Notes: generated by a model not told the origin, from the sequence alone. Numbered from the stretch's first letter, positions 33,000-45,655 are shown. The stretch: DNA of 64,000 bases from Carettochelys insculpta (GCF_033958435.1 NC_134137.1:118890001-118954000); one strand, 5' to 3'. Numbers and translations: made by a program.

Positions 33000-33566
33000 A
33001 CTCTTGGGTCCTCTAAGGCCCGGTGCTTGGAGGGCTTGCTCCCCTCCTGGGAGGGCTCCCCAGTGTCTTTGGAGGGCCCCTGGGGTGCGGGGGAGTCAGG
33101 GGCACTGGCCATGGTGCCAGGGAGGCTGGTAGGCGGGCTGGAGCGTCGACCCTTGCTGAATGGCTGTGCAGCAGTGTGGACTCCCTGATGCCTACATGCT
33201 CTCAGCTTCCTGCCTGAGGGCTTCTGGGAGCCTGTGTCCTGAAGCACAGCCGGATGATGGAGCACAGAGCTCCACTAGTGCTGTGAGTGGTGCCGCCACC
33301 TGCCAGCTAATCATGTCCATGGAGGACCCGCTCTTTCAAAAGAGCGCGTCGTGGACCATCTATACTTGCTCTCTTTTGCAATTGTCTTTTGAAAGAGGGC
33401 GTTTTTCCCATCCTGGGAGTGGAGGACCAACTTTGAAAGAACGGGGGGGTTCTTTTGAAGTAATTTTGAAAGAGCGCCATGTCAGTGTAGATGCTCTGTG
33501 GCTTCTTTCGAAAGAACTTGGTCTTCCGATCCTAATTTCCAATGTACTTGCTAGTGTAGATGCACC
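33000..33566 (-). mobile_element. Harbinger-like element, 5' portion, second copy
   Basis: On the minus strand it begins GGTGCATCTACACTAGCAAG at 33566 and runs through TTCGAAAGAA and TTTCAAAAGAG-type words and the block at 33318-33326 (TCCATGGAGG). It then reaches an ATG at 33111 opening MASAPDSPAPQGPSKDTGEP. That is the proline-rich start expected of the Myb/SANT-like gene, as at 2812. The DNA-binding domain itself is cut off at about 33000. Confidence 0.6.
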
Positions 33567-33589
33567 TGTAGAGTCTCTATACCATGGGT

Positions 33590-33905
33590 CCTAATTATAA
33601 AGAAGTCATCAATGTATCGTAAGTAAGGGAGGGGTAATAGGGGACGAGAGCTGAGGAATCATTGTTCAAGGTCAGCCATAAATATATTAGCATATTGTGG
33701 AGCCATGAGGGTGCCCATAGCAGTTCCACTAATCTGGACATATAAATTGTCCCCAAATTGGAAATAATTGTGGGTGAGAACAAAGTTACAGATGTCAGAC
33801 ACCAGATTGGCTGTGGTGACATTAGGGATGGTATTCCTGATCCCTTGTAATCCATCTTTGTTGTAGCTGTTAAACTGACTGATTTGGATAACACATGCTA
33901 ACAAT
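33590..33905 (-). pseudogene. Penelope-like element reverse transcriptase fragment
   Basis: The minus-strand reading gives LVSDICNFVLTHNYFQFGDN, then VQISGTAMGTLMAPQYANIF (the SGTAMG-AP-YAN block of PLE RTs) and MADLEQ. A TGA stop follows, then, in the same frame, the catalytic YIDDFFII box. It is the only PLE RT domain in the window. The truncation at about 33590 abuts the Harbinger-like element ending at 33566. Confidence 0.85.
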
Positions 33906-33909
33906 CCAG

Positions 33910-34644
33910 ACCCTGTTATGTATCTGATTAGTGATATATAGTATCATTTGAAAATATATAATGAATCCCAGAGTATCAAGCAAGACTGGACACATTAGAA
34001 ACCAACACAATGATACAGTATCAACAGGAAACACTAGTTAAGTAAAACAGCAAAAATGAATGGGTCTTGTTAGTTTATGGTGAAATTCCAGTACACATAA
34101 TTTTTAGCTCTCTTGTATTATTGCTTTGGACATGCAATGCTCAAGCTCAGGCAGTGTAAAACCTTAATAGTAGTTTAGTAATAACAAAAATGCATTTGCC
34201 AGCTGTTGTGTTAAAAACATGCTAAAACAGTTGATAGCCAACATATGGTCCTCCTCGGTCTGTGAAAAATGAGCAGCTGTTACAAATTGTTCAAGCTGTG
34301 ATCTTGAAGGCTGATTAAAAGTGATGCAGAAACAGCAGTGTGATCCTCCATAGGCTTTCACAGCCAAAGGCACAGAAATGGAAGAGATAGGACAAGAGCT
34401 AGATCAAAGGTGAGAAGCATACCCTCGAGCTGGAAACACACAGGTACAGGCCTGCCCGCACACACATAGGCATGCCAATACTCTCACAGACTGACACCCA
34501 CAAACATATACATTCAGCTCTGAGGTGCAGCTCTTCAGACTTGCTTAGGTGTCTGACTTCCAATGATTTCAGTATGGGTTGAATGTTTAAATTCCTTTGG
34601 CAATCTGGGCCTGGAGGCTTGGTTTTTACACTCAGAGGAGTGTA
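33910..34644. other. No gene recognised
   Basis: No feature is supported. A CACAYA-rich patch lies at 34435-34510. Confidence 0.35.
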
Positions 34645-34917
34645 ATGCTACACTGCAGTTAAAAACCCTCAGCTGGCTCATACCAACTCACTTGGGTTCA
34701 CAGGACATGGGCTAAGGGGCTGTGTAAGTGTGGTGTAGATGATCAGCTGTATCCTGAGCCCTGCGACACTCCTACCATGCAGGGTCCTGATGCCACCACT
34801 TCAGGGCAAGCCCAAATGTTTCTACACAGCAGTTAAACAGTCCCAGAGCCTGGGCCCTGAGCAGTCGAATCAGCTGATGTCGTAAGCCAATCACAGATGT
34901 TTAATTTCAGTGTAGAT
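34645..34917. mobile_element. Palindromic MITE, worn
   Basis: The left end GCTACACTGCAGTTAAAAAC pairs loosely with the right end TTTAATTTCAGTGTAGATAC. The inner arms CAGCTGGCTCATACCAACTC and CAGTTAAACAGTCCCAGAGC also reappear inverted. I know this layout from turtle genomes as a common short DNA transposon; the superfamily is uncertain. Confidence 0.55.
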
Positions 34918-34919
34918 AC

Positions 34920-36089
34920 ATGTGCTGGTGTCTAAGGGGGACCTTTGATGAAAAGCACTTTCACTGGGACTTTTGTACTCCTAAATCCTTTACTTGTTTT
35001 CAAAATGTCCCCTTAAATCTGGATCTAGGTGCTAAAATTTAGATGCCAACATTTAAAAATGTTGGCCCTAAAAAGATGACATAATCATTTAAGTTTGATA
35101 AGGTGGCATTTAGTATCCGAGGAAATAGTTACCAAGAGCAGATAGCATAGCTATTCTAATGTTTCCTATTGCAGAATTCTTCGATGCATTTCCATGCAGT
35201 AATTACGCCTTCTGAAGATTTCTCTATCTTTTTTGAGAGACTTAGATCCCACCAGTATTTTCTAGCTCAGATATTGATTCTGTAGCACCTGTATTGTCTA
35301 TTTATTTCTAAAAACCTGAATTCCTCAATGAGGTTCTCTCTCATTCTTTCCTTTGCAAAGACAGCAGACAATTTTGTTGGTTCTCTGACCTTTATGAATA
35401 ATTAAGTTTGCTGTCTACCTTTTTCTTTTGTCCTCTATTTTCTCTTCCTCTGCTACTTTTTGCACAGTGCTCAGAGACCTTCACACTATTTCATGTATGG
35501 CCTCATTCATAAATCCCATATGCAGGGTTGAAATAACTTCATCTGCCATATTTTTGTTCCTTCTCTGAATCAATGCTACCATTTGTAAGAACCATTGCGC
35601 TGAAGCTTTTTGATTTTTTTTCTGCCACTATCTCCAGATCCTTATTTTGCTCAGTGTTTTGTACCAGATGATTATTTAGGGCAGAAACCCTTTTCTTATT
35701 TTGTGTCCCTAATCTATTTTTTTATATATTTCTCTATACTTAATTTCATAAGGCACTCCTCTTCCTTTGCGTCCATTATAGCTGAGTTGTTCTGACTATT
35801 TTTCCCCATTTCTTTCTATTGATTGCCACTTCCTACTATGCAGCATCCACAAATTTCATTACCCTAGTGTACACCTCTCTTGCTAGGTCAAATCCAATCC
35901 TAATACAGAGTTAAATTATGCTGTAAATGGTGCATCCTTTCAGAACACATTGGCACTCTTCATATTTGCCTTTTCTCTTTGCTGTCACATCCAGGCTTTA
36001 TCAATTTATGAAGGTCTGCACCTGCAGCGCATTTAATGACCTTGTGGAGTAAATTGCATTGTCTCACTATTTAGTAAGTTTTTGCTGAT
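34920..36089. other. No gene; possible very old CR1-like text
   Basis: The stretch 35590-35900 has the word use of worn LINE RT regions on the minus strand, such as GATCCTTATTTTGCTCAGTG, but I cannot prove it. The rest is unassigned. Confidence 0.25.
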
Positions 36090-36339
36090 AATTACTCACA
36101 CACAACTTGCCACAGTGGGTCCCAAGCCCAGATGAGAAAGGAGGAGGGTTGGACTTAGGACTAGCACCTGCACCCTGTAGAACAATCCCAGCTACAGAAA
36201 AATTGATGGAAGTTCAACAGATTCCACTCATGGGAGAAAAAAGGGTCCTCATCTCAAGGGACTGTGATGTGCTGAAATGAAAGTTGGAAGGACACTACAG
36301 GGCTGACCACCCTTTTATCATCCAGGAAAACCCTGATCA

Positions 36340-39130
36340 TCGGAACATGGAACATCAGAACAATGTGTGAAACAGAAAAGACAGCCCAAGTGGCTGCAGA
36401 AATGTGATGCTATAAACTTGCAGTGCTTGGGCGCAGTGAGACCAATGGCTACAGTCAGGACAACTAAGATTGCCAACAGGAGAGATGCTACTGTACTTAG
36501 GGCATGAAGATTACAATGCTCCACACACAGAAGGTGTGGCATTTATGTTATCAAAAGAACTGCAGAAGGCATTGATTGGATGAGGAGCCCAGGACCCAAA
36601 AATAATAACAGCCTCATTCAGAACTAAAAAGAAGATCAAGATGAACATCATCCAGTGCTACGCACCACCAAATTATCACAATGAAGAAGCAAAAGACAAC
36701 TTCTACAATAGACTGCAAGATGTACTTGACAAGCTACATGATGGAGAAGTGAACATTTTGATAGGAGACTTCGATGCCAAAACTGGTGTGGAAAACCCCA
36801 GCTATGAAGACGTGATGGGCCCTTGTGGATTGGGAGAGATGAATGAAAATAGAGTAAGTTTGCCAACATCTGTGCCCTTAACAACCTTGTCATCGGAGGC
36901 AGTGTGTTCCTTCACTGAAAGAATTCCTAAAGCAACATGGATGTCTCCAGATTACTTTACAGAGAACCAAATCAACCACCTTTGTATATCAACAAAATTC
37001 AGAAGATCACTGCATGATGTACAAGTGAAAAGAGGAGTGGATCACCATCTATTGGTTTCCAAACTGAAATTTTGAAGCTGAAGAAGAACATGCCAGAAAT
37101 AGCAACCAGAAGACAGCGCTACATCATCAGCCTCTTAAAAGATACAAAGACACAGGAACAATATCAACTTACGTTGACCAACAAGTTCCAGGTTCTTCAA
37201 GATCTGTACAATGAAGATACTGATCTAACCACTTGGTGGCAATAAGTGAAAGAAACAATAACAGCAACCTGCCAACTAGTTGGACCACAAAAACCCCAAC
37301 AAAAGGAATGGATCTCAGCATAAACAATGTGTAAGGTCCAAGAAAGAAAGCACAAGAAAAAGGTAGTTAACACCAACCACGTCAGAGCAGCAAATGCAGA
37401 GGCGCAGGAAGAATAAAAAAAGTCAACAGGGAGGTGAAGAAGAGTGTGAGGATAGGCAAGCAGAATTTCATAGACAATCTGGCAGAAGAAGCAGAAGCTG
37501 CAGCAGCAAGTGGAATCATGAAACAGCTATACAATACTACAAAGAAGCTTTCGGGAAAATGAAGCAGACTTGAATGACCAGTCAAAAACAAAGAGGGACA
37601 GGTGATAGTAGGGACAAAGCAGCAACTGAACCAATGAGCAGAACATTTCGAAGAGCTTCTCAACAGACCAGACCCAGAAAATCCACCAGACATCCATGCA
37701 GCAGAAATCAGTCTTCCAATAGATTGTGGCAAACAACTAGTGAGGCGATCAGGCAGGCCATTTTGAAAGCAAGAATAGTAAAGCCACAGGCCCAGATGAC
37801 ATTCCCTCAGAAGCCCTCAAAGCGTACAACAATGCCACAATAAGATGTGGTTTCTCCTGTTTGAGAAGATCTCAGAAGAAGAGGATTTACCAGCACACTG
37901 GAAGGAAAACTACCTCATCAAGATCCCAAAGAAGGGCAGCTTAAGCAGCTGCAAGAACTGTAGAGGACTCACACTTCTGTCAGTGCCAGGAAAGATCTTC
38001 AGCAGAATCATTCTGGACAGAATGAAAAATGCAGTGGACCCAGAGCTGGCTTTCAACACGTCATGCACTGACCCGATCACAACATTACCAATCATATGGG
38101 AGCAATCTATAGAATGGAATTCACCACTTTATAGCAACTTCCTTGACTAGGAGAAAGCCTTCGACATTGCAGCATACCAACCAAGTTAGTCAGCCTCATT
38201 AAGAACTCTTACGAAGGAATGACCTACAAAGTTTACCATGGGGGTCAATTCACAAGGAGGTTTTAAGTGAAGACTGAAATCCAGCAAGATTGCTTCTTGT
38301 CGTCATTCCTTTTTCTCCTGGAGATAGACTTGGTCATGAAAATGACAACAGTAGGGAACAGAAATGAGATTTTGTGGACACTGTGGACCCAGCTGGATGA
38401 CGCGGACTTCTGTCCAGACTATCTGACAGACGCAAAAGAAGATTTCAGACCTTGCCGACATCTCAGCTACAGTTGGCTTGAACATCCACAAGGGACAAGC
38501 TAAGATCTTGAAAATCAACATCAGTAGCATACAGCTAGTCACACTTGGCAGCAGGTGCTGGAAGAAGTTGAGGTCTTTGCATACTGGGGCAGCAGCATTG
38601 ATGAAGAGGGAGACACTGATGCTGATGTGAGAGTAAGGATTGGGAAAGCAAGAACAGCTCTTCGCATGAAAAGCATCTGGAATTCTAAGCAGACCAGATC
38701 TCAGACTAAGATCAGGTTATTCAACACCAATGTCAAATGAGTCCTACTGTATGGAGCAGAAACTTGGAGAACAACAAAGAGGACTGTTCAAATAATCCAG
38801 ATGTTTATCAATAACTGCTGTGGTAAAATCCTCTGAATCCACTGTCCATACACCATCAAGTACCAGGACCTGTGGCAACTGACTCACCAATTTCCTGCCA
38901 AAGAAGACATCAGGAAGATGGCAATGGATTGGATATACTCTTAGAAAACCAGCCAACAACATCACAAGACAAGATTTAGGTTGGGACCCCCAAGGAAAAA
39001 GGAAAAGTTGATGCCCAAAAAACACCAGGCATAGAGACCTGAAGGTGGACAATAAAAAGCCGGGATACATCTGGTCAGAACTGGAAAGATCAACCGAGAC
39101 GGGGATGCTGGCGACTGGTCATCAATGGCC
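36340..39130 (+). pseudogene. RTE-like endonuclease and reverse transcriptase
   Basis: The endonuclease starts with GTWNIRTMCETEKTAQVAAE, then AVLGRSETNGYSQ, IIQCYAPPNYHN and the catalytic ILIGDFDAKTG (normally GDFNAK). It then reads MGPCGLGEMNENR, KATWMSPDYFTENQINHLCI and RGVDHHLLVSKLK. The RT follows with ALEEEDLPAHWKE-type text (EEDLPAHWKENYLIKIPKKG), GLTLLSVPGKIFSRIIL and EQSIEWNSPLYSNFLD. The GCLLSPFLF box is altered (QDCFLSSFLFLLEIDLVM). The catalytic A/FADD site is not readable, being lost around 38400-38440 (LDDADFCPDYLTDAKED). The C-terminal part shows VEVFAYWGSSIDEEGDTDAD, GKARTALRMKSIWNSK and LFNTNVK. Stops and shifts run throughout. The clade within the RTE group (RTE or RTEX) is not decided. 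Confidence 0.8.
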
Positions 39131-39161
39131 TATGCTCCAAGATGTAGGTGTGGAAGAGGCT

Positions 39162-39187
39162 TACTACTACTACTACTGCTACTACTC
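39162..39187 (+). repeat. (TAC)n simple repeat at LINE 3' end
   Basis: About seven TAC units with one TGC break terminate the RTE-like element. Confidence 0.9.
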
Positions 39188-39194
39188 ACATACA

Positions 39195-41937
39195 ACTCTT
39201 TTTATTACTTATTGAAAGACTTATTAGGTATTGTTATTGAATTATTGCTGGTTATCTTTATATAAAACTTTGATGATTTAAGATATATAGTGTGAGCTGG
39301 TTTGTTCCGTAACTCCAGTATAAAAGAACAAGTAGCTACACTCTTGTGGAGTGTACACAACCTAAAAATAGTATGAGTTATGTATGTGTGTGCATGATAT
39401 ACTAATGGGAAACAGGCCAGTGTGTAATAGACTGATAGTACACTGCAGTATACAGATTTTATCTTTAAGAGTTTGGATGGCAAAATTATACATGCCCATG
39501 TCTTCTATCAGCTAATTACTCCTGCCCTCTCTTTAAAGTCCTATGGTCTCTTCCATTGACCTCTTCCTTCATTAGGTGTTCTAAATATATTGCATGTTTT
39601 AACTTATTCGTTGCGGGGGGTGGACTTTATGAACTTTTCATGGCTGTTTCTCCATCCCATGTGCACTGCTAAGTGAAAGCTACAATTGCTTAACATTTAT
39701 TAATTTGTCTTTAAACCTTTTGAAAGGATACAAACCTTTTGGTTCTCGAAGGAATTGTTTATTTTGCTTTCTTGCTATCCCTCAAAATAAATAAATAGGT
39801 CCTGGGTGTCATCTTGGAGTCTAAAATCTGCTTGCAAATCAGCAAACTGGAGTTAACAAGTATATGAAAGTTTTCTTGGTGTAGGAGAAAGGAGAAAACT
39901 CCATGAAAGCCCTTATTTTCATGTGATAATCAACAGTCATTTAATAATCTCATGGGGCCATGCCCTCAGCTGGTATAAACTGCTATTCTGATTTAGACCA
40001 GCTGAGGGTCTGACACATGAACCCTTTCCCTCCATTCATTATTAGTTTATTCTGACTCAAAACTGAATTATACATTTCCAAAGTCATAGGAGGCCTATGA
40101 ATAAAAAGGAGCACATATTTAATTTGAAATGCCTTATTCCCTGCTGTGGGTCTTCACAGAACAGCCTGTCTTTCTGTGTCTGTCTTTTCGATAGTCCATG
40201 CCCCAAATACTTTTCATATATTGTCTTGCATAAAACTAAGCACAGTGTACCAGCTTTTCAAAAGCACTCTATATTGGCTGAATTCTGCTGCCTTTAAAAT
40301 CAATGGGAGTTTATCATTGTCCTAAATGGAAGTTGATTTGGCCAGTTCTAAGCGCTTTAGGAATTCATTCCTATTGTCCAAAGGCAACAAATAATAAATA
40401 ACAATCAGATTATGATGAGTTTTAATTATTTCAGGCTTTATGGCTCTGGAAACTTAAGTCCCTGGTGACATTAAAGCAGTGCAAAAATGTAGTGCAGAAC
40501 AACATTGTATCAGTTTCTGGGTGATTTCTTTGATCAGCTTGTCTACATGGAGAATGCAATAACACAAAATTCCAACTCTCCATTCCTACAGACTACATCA
40601 GTGCATTTGACTTCATGAAAACCTGAAGTTACAGAGTACAACACATTCAGCAGGTGGGTTCCATATGCCTTCAAAGTAGTGACTTCGCAGCCTTCACTAA
40701 ATCACCTATGGTCATCATAAGGCTGCTTGTATTAACTGATATAGGTGATTTGAAATCTAGGCACTTGCTGTGTTGAAAGCAATACACATCTATTCAGTGA
40801 CCTGTCACACTGTACAAGGGATAGAACTGGTAAGCTGACACTGTACAGATAAATGTCAATACATCCAAACATCTGCTGTGCAGTGGAATTATATTATCTC
40901 AAATGGACATTACCAACTTCCATGGTCTTTCTAAAGGCTCACCTTAAACAAATTAAAAGTCATCTATTGTTGATGAATTTATTGGGCCACTTTTTTAAAA
41001 AAAAAACTCATTTTTTGTGCCTATATGCCTGTGGATACAAAATGTGAAGTTGAATCATTGTGTGATGGGGGTGATGTGTTTTCTTAAATTGCAAATTGGA
41101 GTTCTGCATTGGTACCATAAAAAGCTACCAGTGAACCGCTATATTTCCGAGCCCATGCTCTTTGACTATATTTTCTGTCTTTCCCATTGACTGTTGGCAG
41201 TTGAGTGGTTAGATAATTTTTATACTTTTTTTTAAAATATTCACTTTGATTGACATATTCAGTGCTAGGATAGAATTTGAATTTATAAAATTTAGATATA
41301 GGTTCTGATCATTAACTCTGAGCACAGAGCCCATAATTTAAATCACATGAAGTATTACTAATAGAAAAGGACTGCTTCTGAATGTAATCACCCTAACTTC
41401 TGCCCTACCACTTTCTCAATGATTTTCAAACAGGTGGACTTTTATATCTCTGTCATTTTCCTCTGAAAAAGATGTTCCTTATCTGATTTAAAATTTGCTA
41501 TACAAATTGTTATAAACAATATCCACTTCTTACCTTTAATCATAATACCGTTCAAATCTTGAGGTCTTTACTCACCTGAACTGAACAAACAAACTGAAAA
41601 AGGGCCTCGGGGTATTTAAATGAGTAAAAAACGGCTTAAATGATACACAGGAATGGCCATCCTGGGTTAGACCTATGGTGCATCTAGGTCTTCCATTCTG
41701 ACAGTGAAAGTGGCACTTTACTCCACAAAACTGCACTACCACGCCTCAAACTGTTCATAAATTTTTGTAAGGCTTTTCACACAGTAGATTCACTAACACA
41801 GTTAAATGGCTACAAAGCAAGAAGAGGAAGCAAACAAAGAAATATGCACAGTTCTGGCACTCTGCAATTCATTGCTCTTATTCATGGGCACACAGCAACG
41901 TTATTCATACTTTAAGCCCAAAAGAGAACTGCATTAA
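39195..41937. other. No gene recognised; AT-rich
   Basis: One old palindrome lies at 39962-40012 (CCCTCAGCTGGT and ACCAGCTGAGGG arms), typical of an ancient amniote short transposon. Nothing else is supported. Confidence 0.4.
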
Positions 41938-42343
41938 TCATAGACCTGGAAAGGGCTTCAGGAGACCTTTTAGTTCCAGTACTTGATCACACTAATAGGA
42001 AATTGTTGCTAATGTCCAATCTAAATTGCTCAGCCCATTGCTTTTTGTCTTGTCTTCAGAAATTAAAGAGAACATTTTCCTGTTTTCTCCCTGTAACAAT
42101 ATTTTCTATATCTGAAAATGACCATGTTACCCCCTCGTTCTTCTCTTCTCCAGACCAGATACACCCGATTTTTTCAATCTTCCCTCATAAGTCATGTTTT
42201 CTAGACCTTTAAACATTTTTCTGCTCTCCTCTGGACTCTCTCCAATTTGTCCACAACTTTCCTAAAATATGACACCCAGAACTCGACGTATTAGTCCATT
42301 TGAGGCTTAGTCAATGTGACATGGAGTGAAGGAATTACTTCTT
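41938..42343 (-). mobile_element. Old CR1, 3' part
   Basis: The plus text CATAGACCTGGAAAGGGCTT is the CR1 3' end. It is followed by the C-terminal RT region, with phrases such as AATGACCATGTTACCCCCTC and TCTCTGGACTCTCTCCAATT. It is worn and without an open frame. It is continued after the MITE at 43030. Confidence 0.75.
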
Positions 42344-43029
42344 GGCTGTGTCTACACGTGCACGCTACTTCGAAATAGCAGCGCCAACTTCGAAATAGTG
42401 CCTGTCATGGCTACACGTGTTGGGCACTACTTCAAAGTTGAAATCGACGTTAGGCAGCAAGACGTCGAAGTTGCTAACCCCATGAGGGGATGGGAATAGC
42501 GCCCTACTTCGAACTTGAACGTTGAAGTAGGGCACGTGTAGACGATCCACGTCCCGCAACATCGAAATAGTGGGGTCCGCCATGGAGGCCATCAGCTGAG
42601 GGGTTGAGAGACACTCTCTCTCTCTCCAGCCCCTGCGGGGCTCTATGGTCACCGTGTGCAGCAGCCCTTAGCCCAGGGCTTCTGGCTGCTGCTGATGCAG
42701 CTGGGGATCCATGCTGCATGCACAGGGTCTGCAACCAGTTGTCGGCTCTGTGGATCTTGTGTTGTTTAGTGCAACTGTGTCTGGGAGGGGCCCTTTAAGG
42801 GAGCGGCTTGCTGTTGAGTCCACCCTGTGACCCTGTCTGCCGCTGTTCCTGGCACCCTTATTTCGATGTGTGCTACTTTGGCGTGTAGATGTTCCCTCGC
42901 AGCGCCTATTTCGATGTGGTGCTGCCCAACGTCGAAGTTGAACGTCGACGTTGCCAGCCCTGGAGGACGTGTAGACGTTATTCATTGAAATAAGCTATTT
43001 CAATGTAGCTTGCACGTGTAGACGTAGCC
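42344..43029 (-). mobile_element. 680-bp Harbinger-type MITE, copy 2
   Basis: It starts GGCTGTGTCTACACGTG and ends CACGTGTAGACGTAGCC, with CTT on both sides (42341-42343 and 43030-43032). It is the same family as 18602-19272 in reverse orientation. It splits the CR1 copy, so it is younger than that CR1. Confidence 0.9.
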
Positions 43030-43032
43030 CTT

Positions 43033-45040
43033 GTGTGTTGCCTAAAACACTCATGATAATATCTCCCAGTGTGTGTGTATATATATATGGAACTGCAACC
43101 ATATTACACTATTGACTTATATTTAGCTTGCGATCCACCATCCCCTCCCAAACCCCTTCTGCAGTACTCCTTCCTAGACAATCATTTCTCATTTTGTAGG
43201 TGTGCAACTGATTACTTCTTCCTAAGTGGAGTACCTTGCATTTCTACTTATTGAAGTTAATTCTATTTACTTCATTACATTTCTCCAGTTTTTCCAGATC
43301 ATTTTGAATTATAGTCTTATCCTCCAAAGCACTTGCTACCCCTCCCAGTTTGTTATCATCTGCAAACTCTATAAGTGTATTATTTTATGTAATATTTCCT
43401 TTCAGCTTGGCTGAACCACTGACAACTTACTCTCCTGAAACTGTTTTCCAACCAGAGTTGCATGCACGAAAGTAGCTCCATCAAAGTTGTACTTTCCTTG
43501 TTTAATTATTCAAAAGTCATGCAACACAGTATCAAAAGCAGTGCTTTGTTGTGTCAGTAATTAGTACTGGCATTTCAACAGCCTCGGTCCTGGGATCGGC
43601 TGAGAGGAAGAGGTGGGGATCTGCCTGAGTACCTGTACCTCTTTTTCTTACAAAAAAGACATTGATTAAAAGTCTTAATAAAGTCATGATATATCACATC
43701 TACCACTTTCCTCTAGTCAACAAGGCTTGTTGCCCTGCCGAAGAAAGCTACTAGTTTGTTTGACACAATCTGTTCTTGACAAAACCATTCTGCTATTACC
43801 CATCACCTTATTATCTTCAAGGTGCCTGCAAACTGATTGCTTAATTATTTGCTCCATTATCTTTGTTGGTACTGAAGTTAAGCTGACTGGTCGGTAATTT
43901 TTCAGGCTCTCCTTATTCCCTTTTTTGGATCGGCAGAGGTGAAAAGGCTGCTGTTACTGGCCCATACACAGATAACCCTACTAACAAGACTGGGGAGCAA
44001 AAGTAGCAGCTTCCCCACCTCCAAGCCACTGCAATAATGGCCAGTGCCCCAGGCCCCTCAGGTTGCCACCAGAGCTCCAGAAGTCACAACAGTCACAACA
44101 GAAGGGCCAACTGAGAGAGTCTGGGCCCTAGCCCCATTCATTCCACAGGCCCAAAACTACCTTCTCTTGCCCAGGACCCCAGATGTCCTGTATACACATA
44201 AGTTCTTCTAGTTAGTTTCACCTTTGTAGATCAGCACTAAATAGCTCAGACAGCACCTCAGACAGCTCCTTGAGTATTTTAGGATGCTTTTCATAAAGCC
44301 CTGGGTCCCTGAAGGCAGCCAATTTGCATAAGTAATTTTTAACATGTTCTTTCCCTGTTTTACTCTCTGATCCTACTTCATTTTTACTGGCATGCAATAT
44401 GTTAGATGTCTAGTTGCTGCTAAACTTTTTGGCACTTATGCCATTTCCACATTTTTTGTTAGAGGTTTTTGCCTATCATAGACAATTGGATCTACCCTGT
44501 CCTTGGTCTTTCTTTTGCTTCTTGTGTGTTTGTAGAATGTTTTCTTGTTGCCTTTGGTCTCCAGGTAGTTTCTAAAAGCCTTATCCATCTCCTCTTCCTA
44601 GTTAGGTGGCTTGTAGTAGACCCCAGCCATGAAATCATTTTGGTTTTAACCTTTTTATTCTTACCTAGAGACTTCCAACAAATCTATCTCAGTCCAAGTC
44701 CTTCCTGAGCAAGCTGTACAAGTGAATACTAGTATTCCTATTTGTATATTATCCCATTAAGTCTCTATGATGCCAACTATGTCATAGTTGCATTTATTAA
44801 TTAGTTTTTCTAGTTCTTCCTACTTTCCCCCCATACTCTCACCTTAATATACAGACATCTACTATACTGATTTGATTCTCCCCTCATGTTCTCTCTTCTC
44901 TTTCCCTTATCCTTGTTATAATGAACCACGACTGCTCCCACCCCCAGATTCCAATCCTTAATGATGATAAGAGACTGTTCATCAAGCAGAATTACTTTCA
45001 TAAGAACATTGCCAGATCTTACGCTGTTAGCCAGCATGTG
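43033..45040 (-). mobile_element. Old CR1, continuing RT and endonuclease remnants
   Basis: The plus-strand phrases TTTCCAGATCATTTTGAATT, GTTTGTTATCATCTGCAAAC, CAAGGTGCCTGCAAACTGAT and AAGTTAAGCTGACTGGTCGG are the inverse of CR1 ORF2 text in the usual order. They reach worn endonuclease-like text by 44600-45000. It forms one element with 41938-42343. Confidence 0.7.
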
Positions 45041-45405
45041 AAGCAGAGGTATGAAAATTAGCAGGCTAGAAAGCTACAACAGTCAGAAATCCAAAGTTTT
45101 TTAAATCAGGTCCTGCAATTGCCAAGTATAATCCACAAATGGCCTAAAATGGCTCATTACACTGTGAAAAAAACAAAGCAAACATATGAAGCATATTATC
45201 AGGAGGAGATGATGCCAAATTGGAAGTAAGATTCTCCTCACTACTCTTCAGTTAAGAGAAAATTATCCATATGATAATGTGACAACTCATTTGAGAACTG
45301 AACTTAAAGGGACACAGTCCATACTCCTTCACTAAAAGAGTCTAGAATAACTTAGGATACAGAGACATATAACATTAAAGTTCTACTAAAAAGACAAAAA
45401 AAAAA
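45041..45405. other. No gene recognised
   Basis: No feature is supported. Confidence 0.3.
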
Positions 45406-45417
45406 CCTCTACAGAAT

Positions 45418-45643
45418 CAAAACAAAAAAGCAGTCATGTAGCACTTTAAAGACTAACAAAATAATTTATTAGTTTTCGTGGGGCAGAGCCACTTCTTCAG
45501 ACTATTCTCGATCTAAAGAAGTGGGGCTGCCACACGAAAGCTCATCACCTAATAAATTTTGTTATTTTGTTTTGTCTTTAAAGTGCTACATGACTACTTT
45601 TTAGTTTTTTGAAGATACAGACTAACTCAGCTACCTCTCTGTG
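45418..45643. mobile_element. PLE tail foldback with 12-bp target duplication
   Basis: It consists of two PLE tails in inverted orientation: a left arm (CAAAACAAAAAAGCAGTCAT through CACTTCTTCAG) and a right arm (AAGAAGTGGGGCTGCCACAC through ACATGACTACTTTTTAG), then the terminal TACAGACTAACTCAGCTACC. CCTCTACAGAAT is repeated exactly at 45406-45417 and 45644-45655. There is no coding part. It inserted as a unit. Confidence 0.9.
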
Positions 45644-45655
45644 CCTCTACAGAAT

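Larger units (their letters stand above)
36090..39190 (+). mobile_element. RTE-like non-LTR retrotransposon, about 3.1 kb
   Basis: A nearly complete endonuclease-RT body is followed by a (TAC)n-type 3' end (39162-39187). The 3' simple repeat instead of poly(A) fits RTE-group elements. The copy carries stops and several deletions. Confidence 0.8.
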
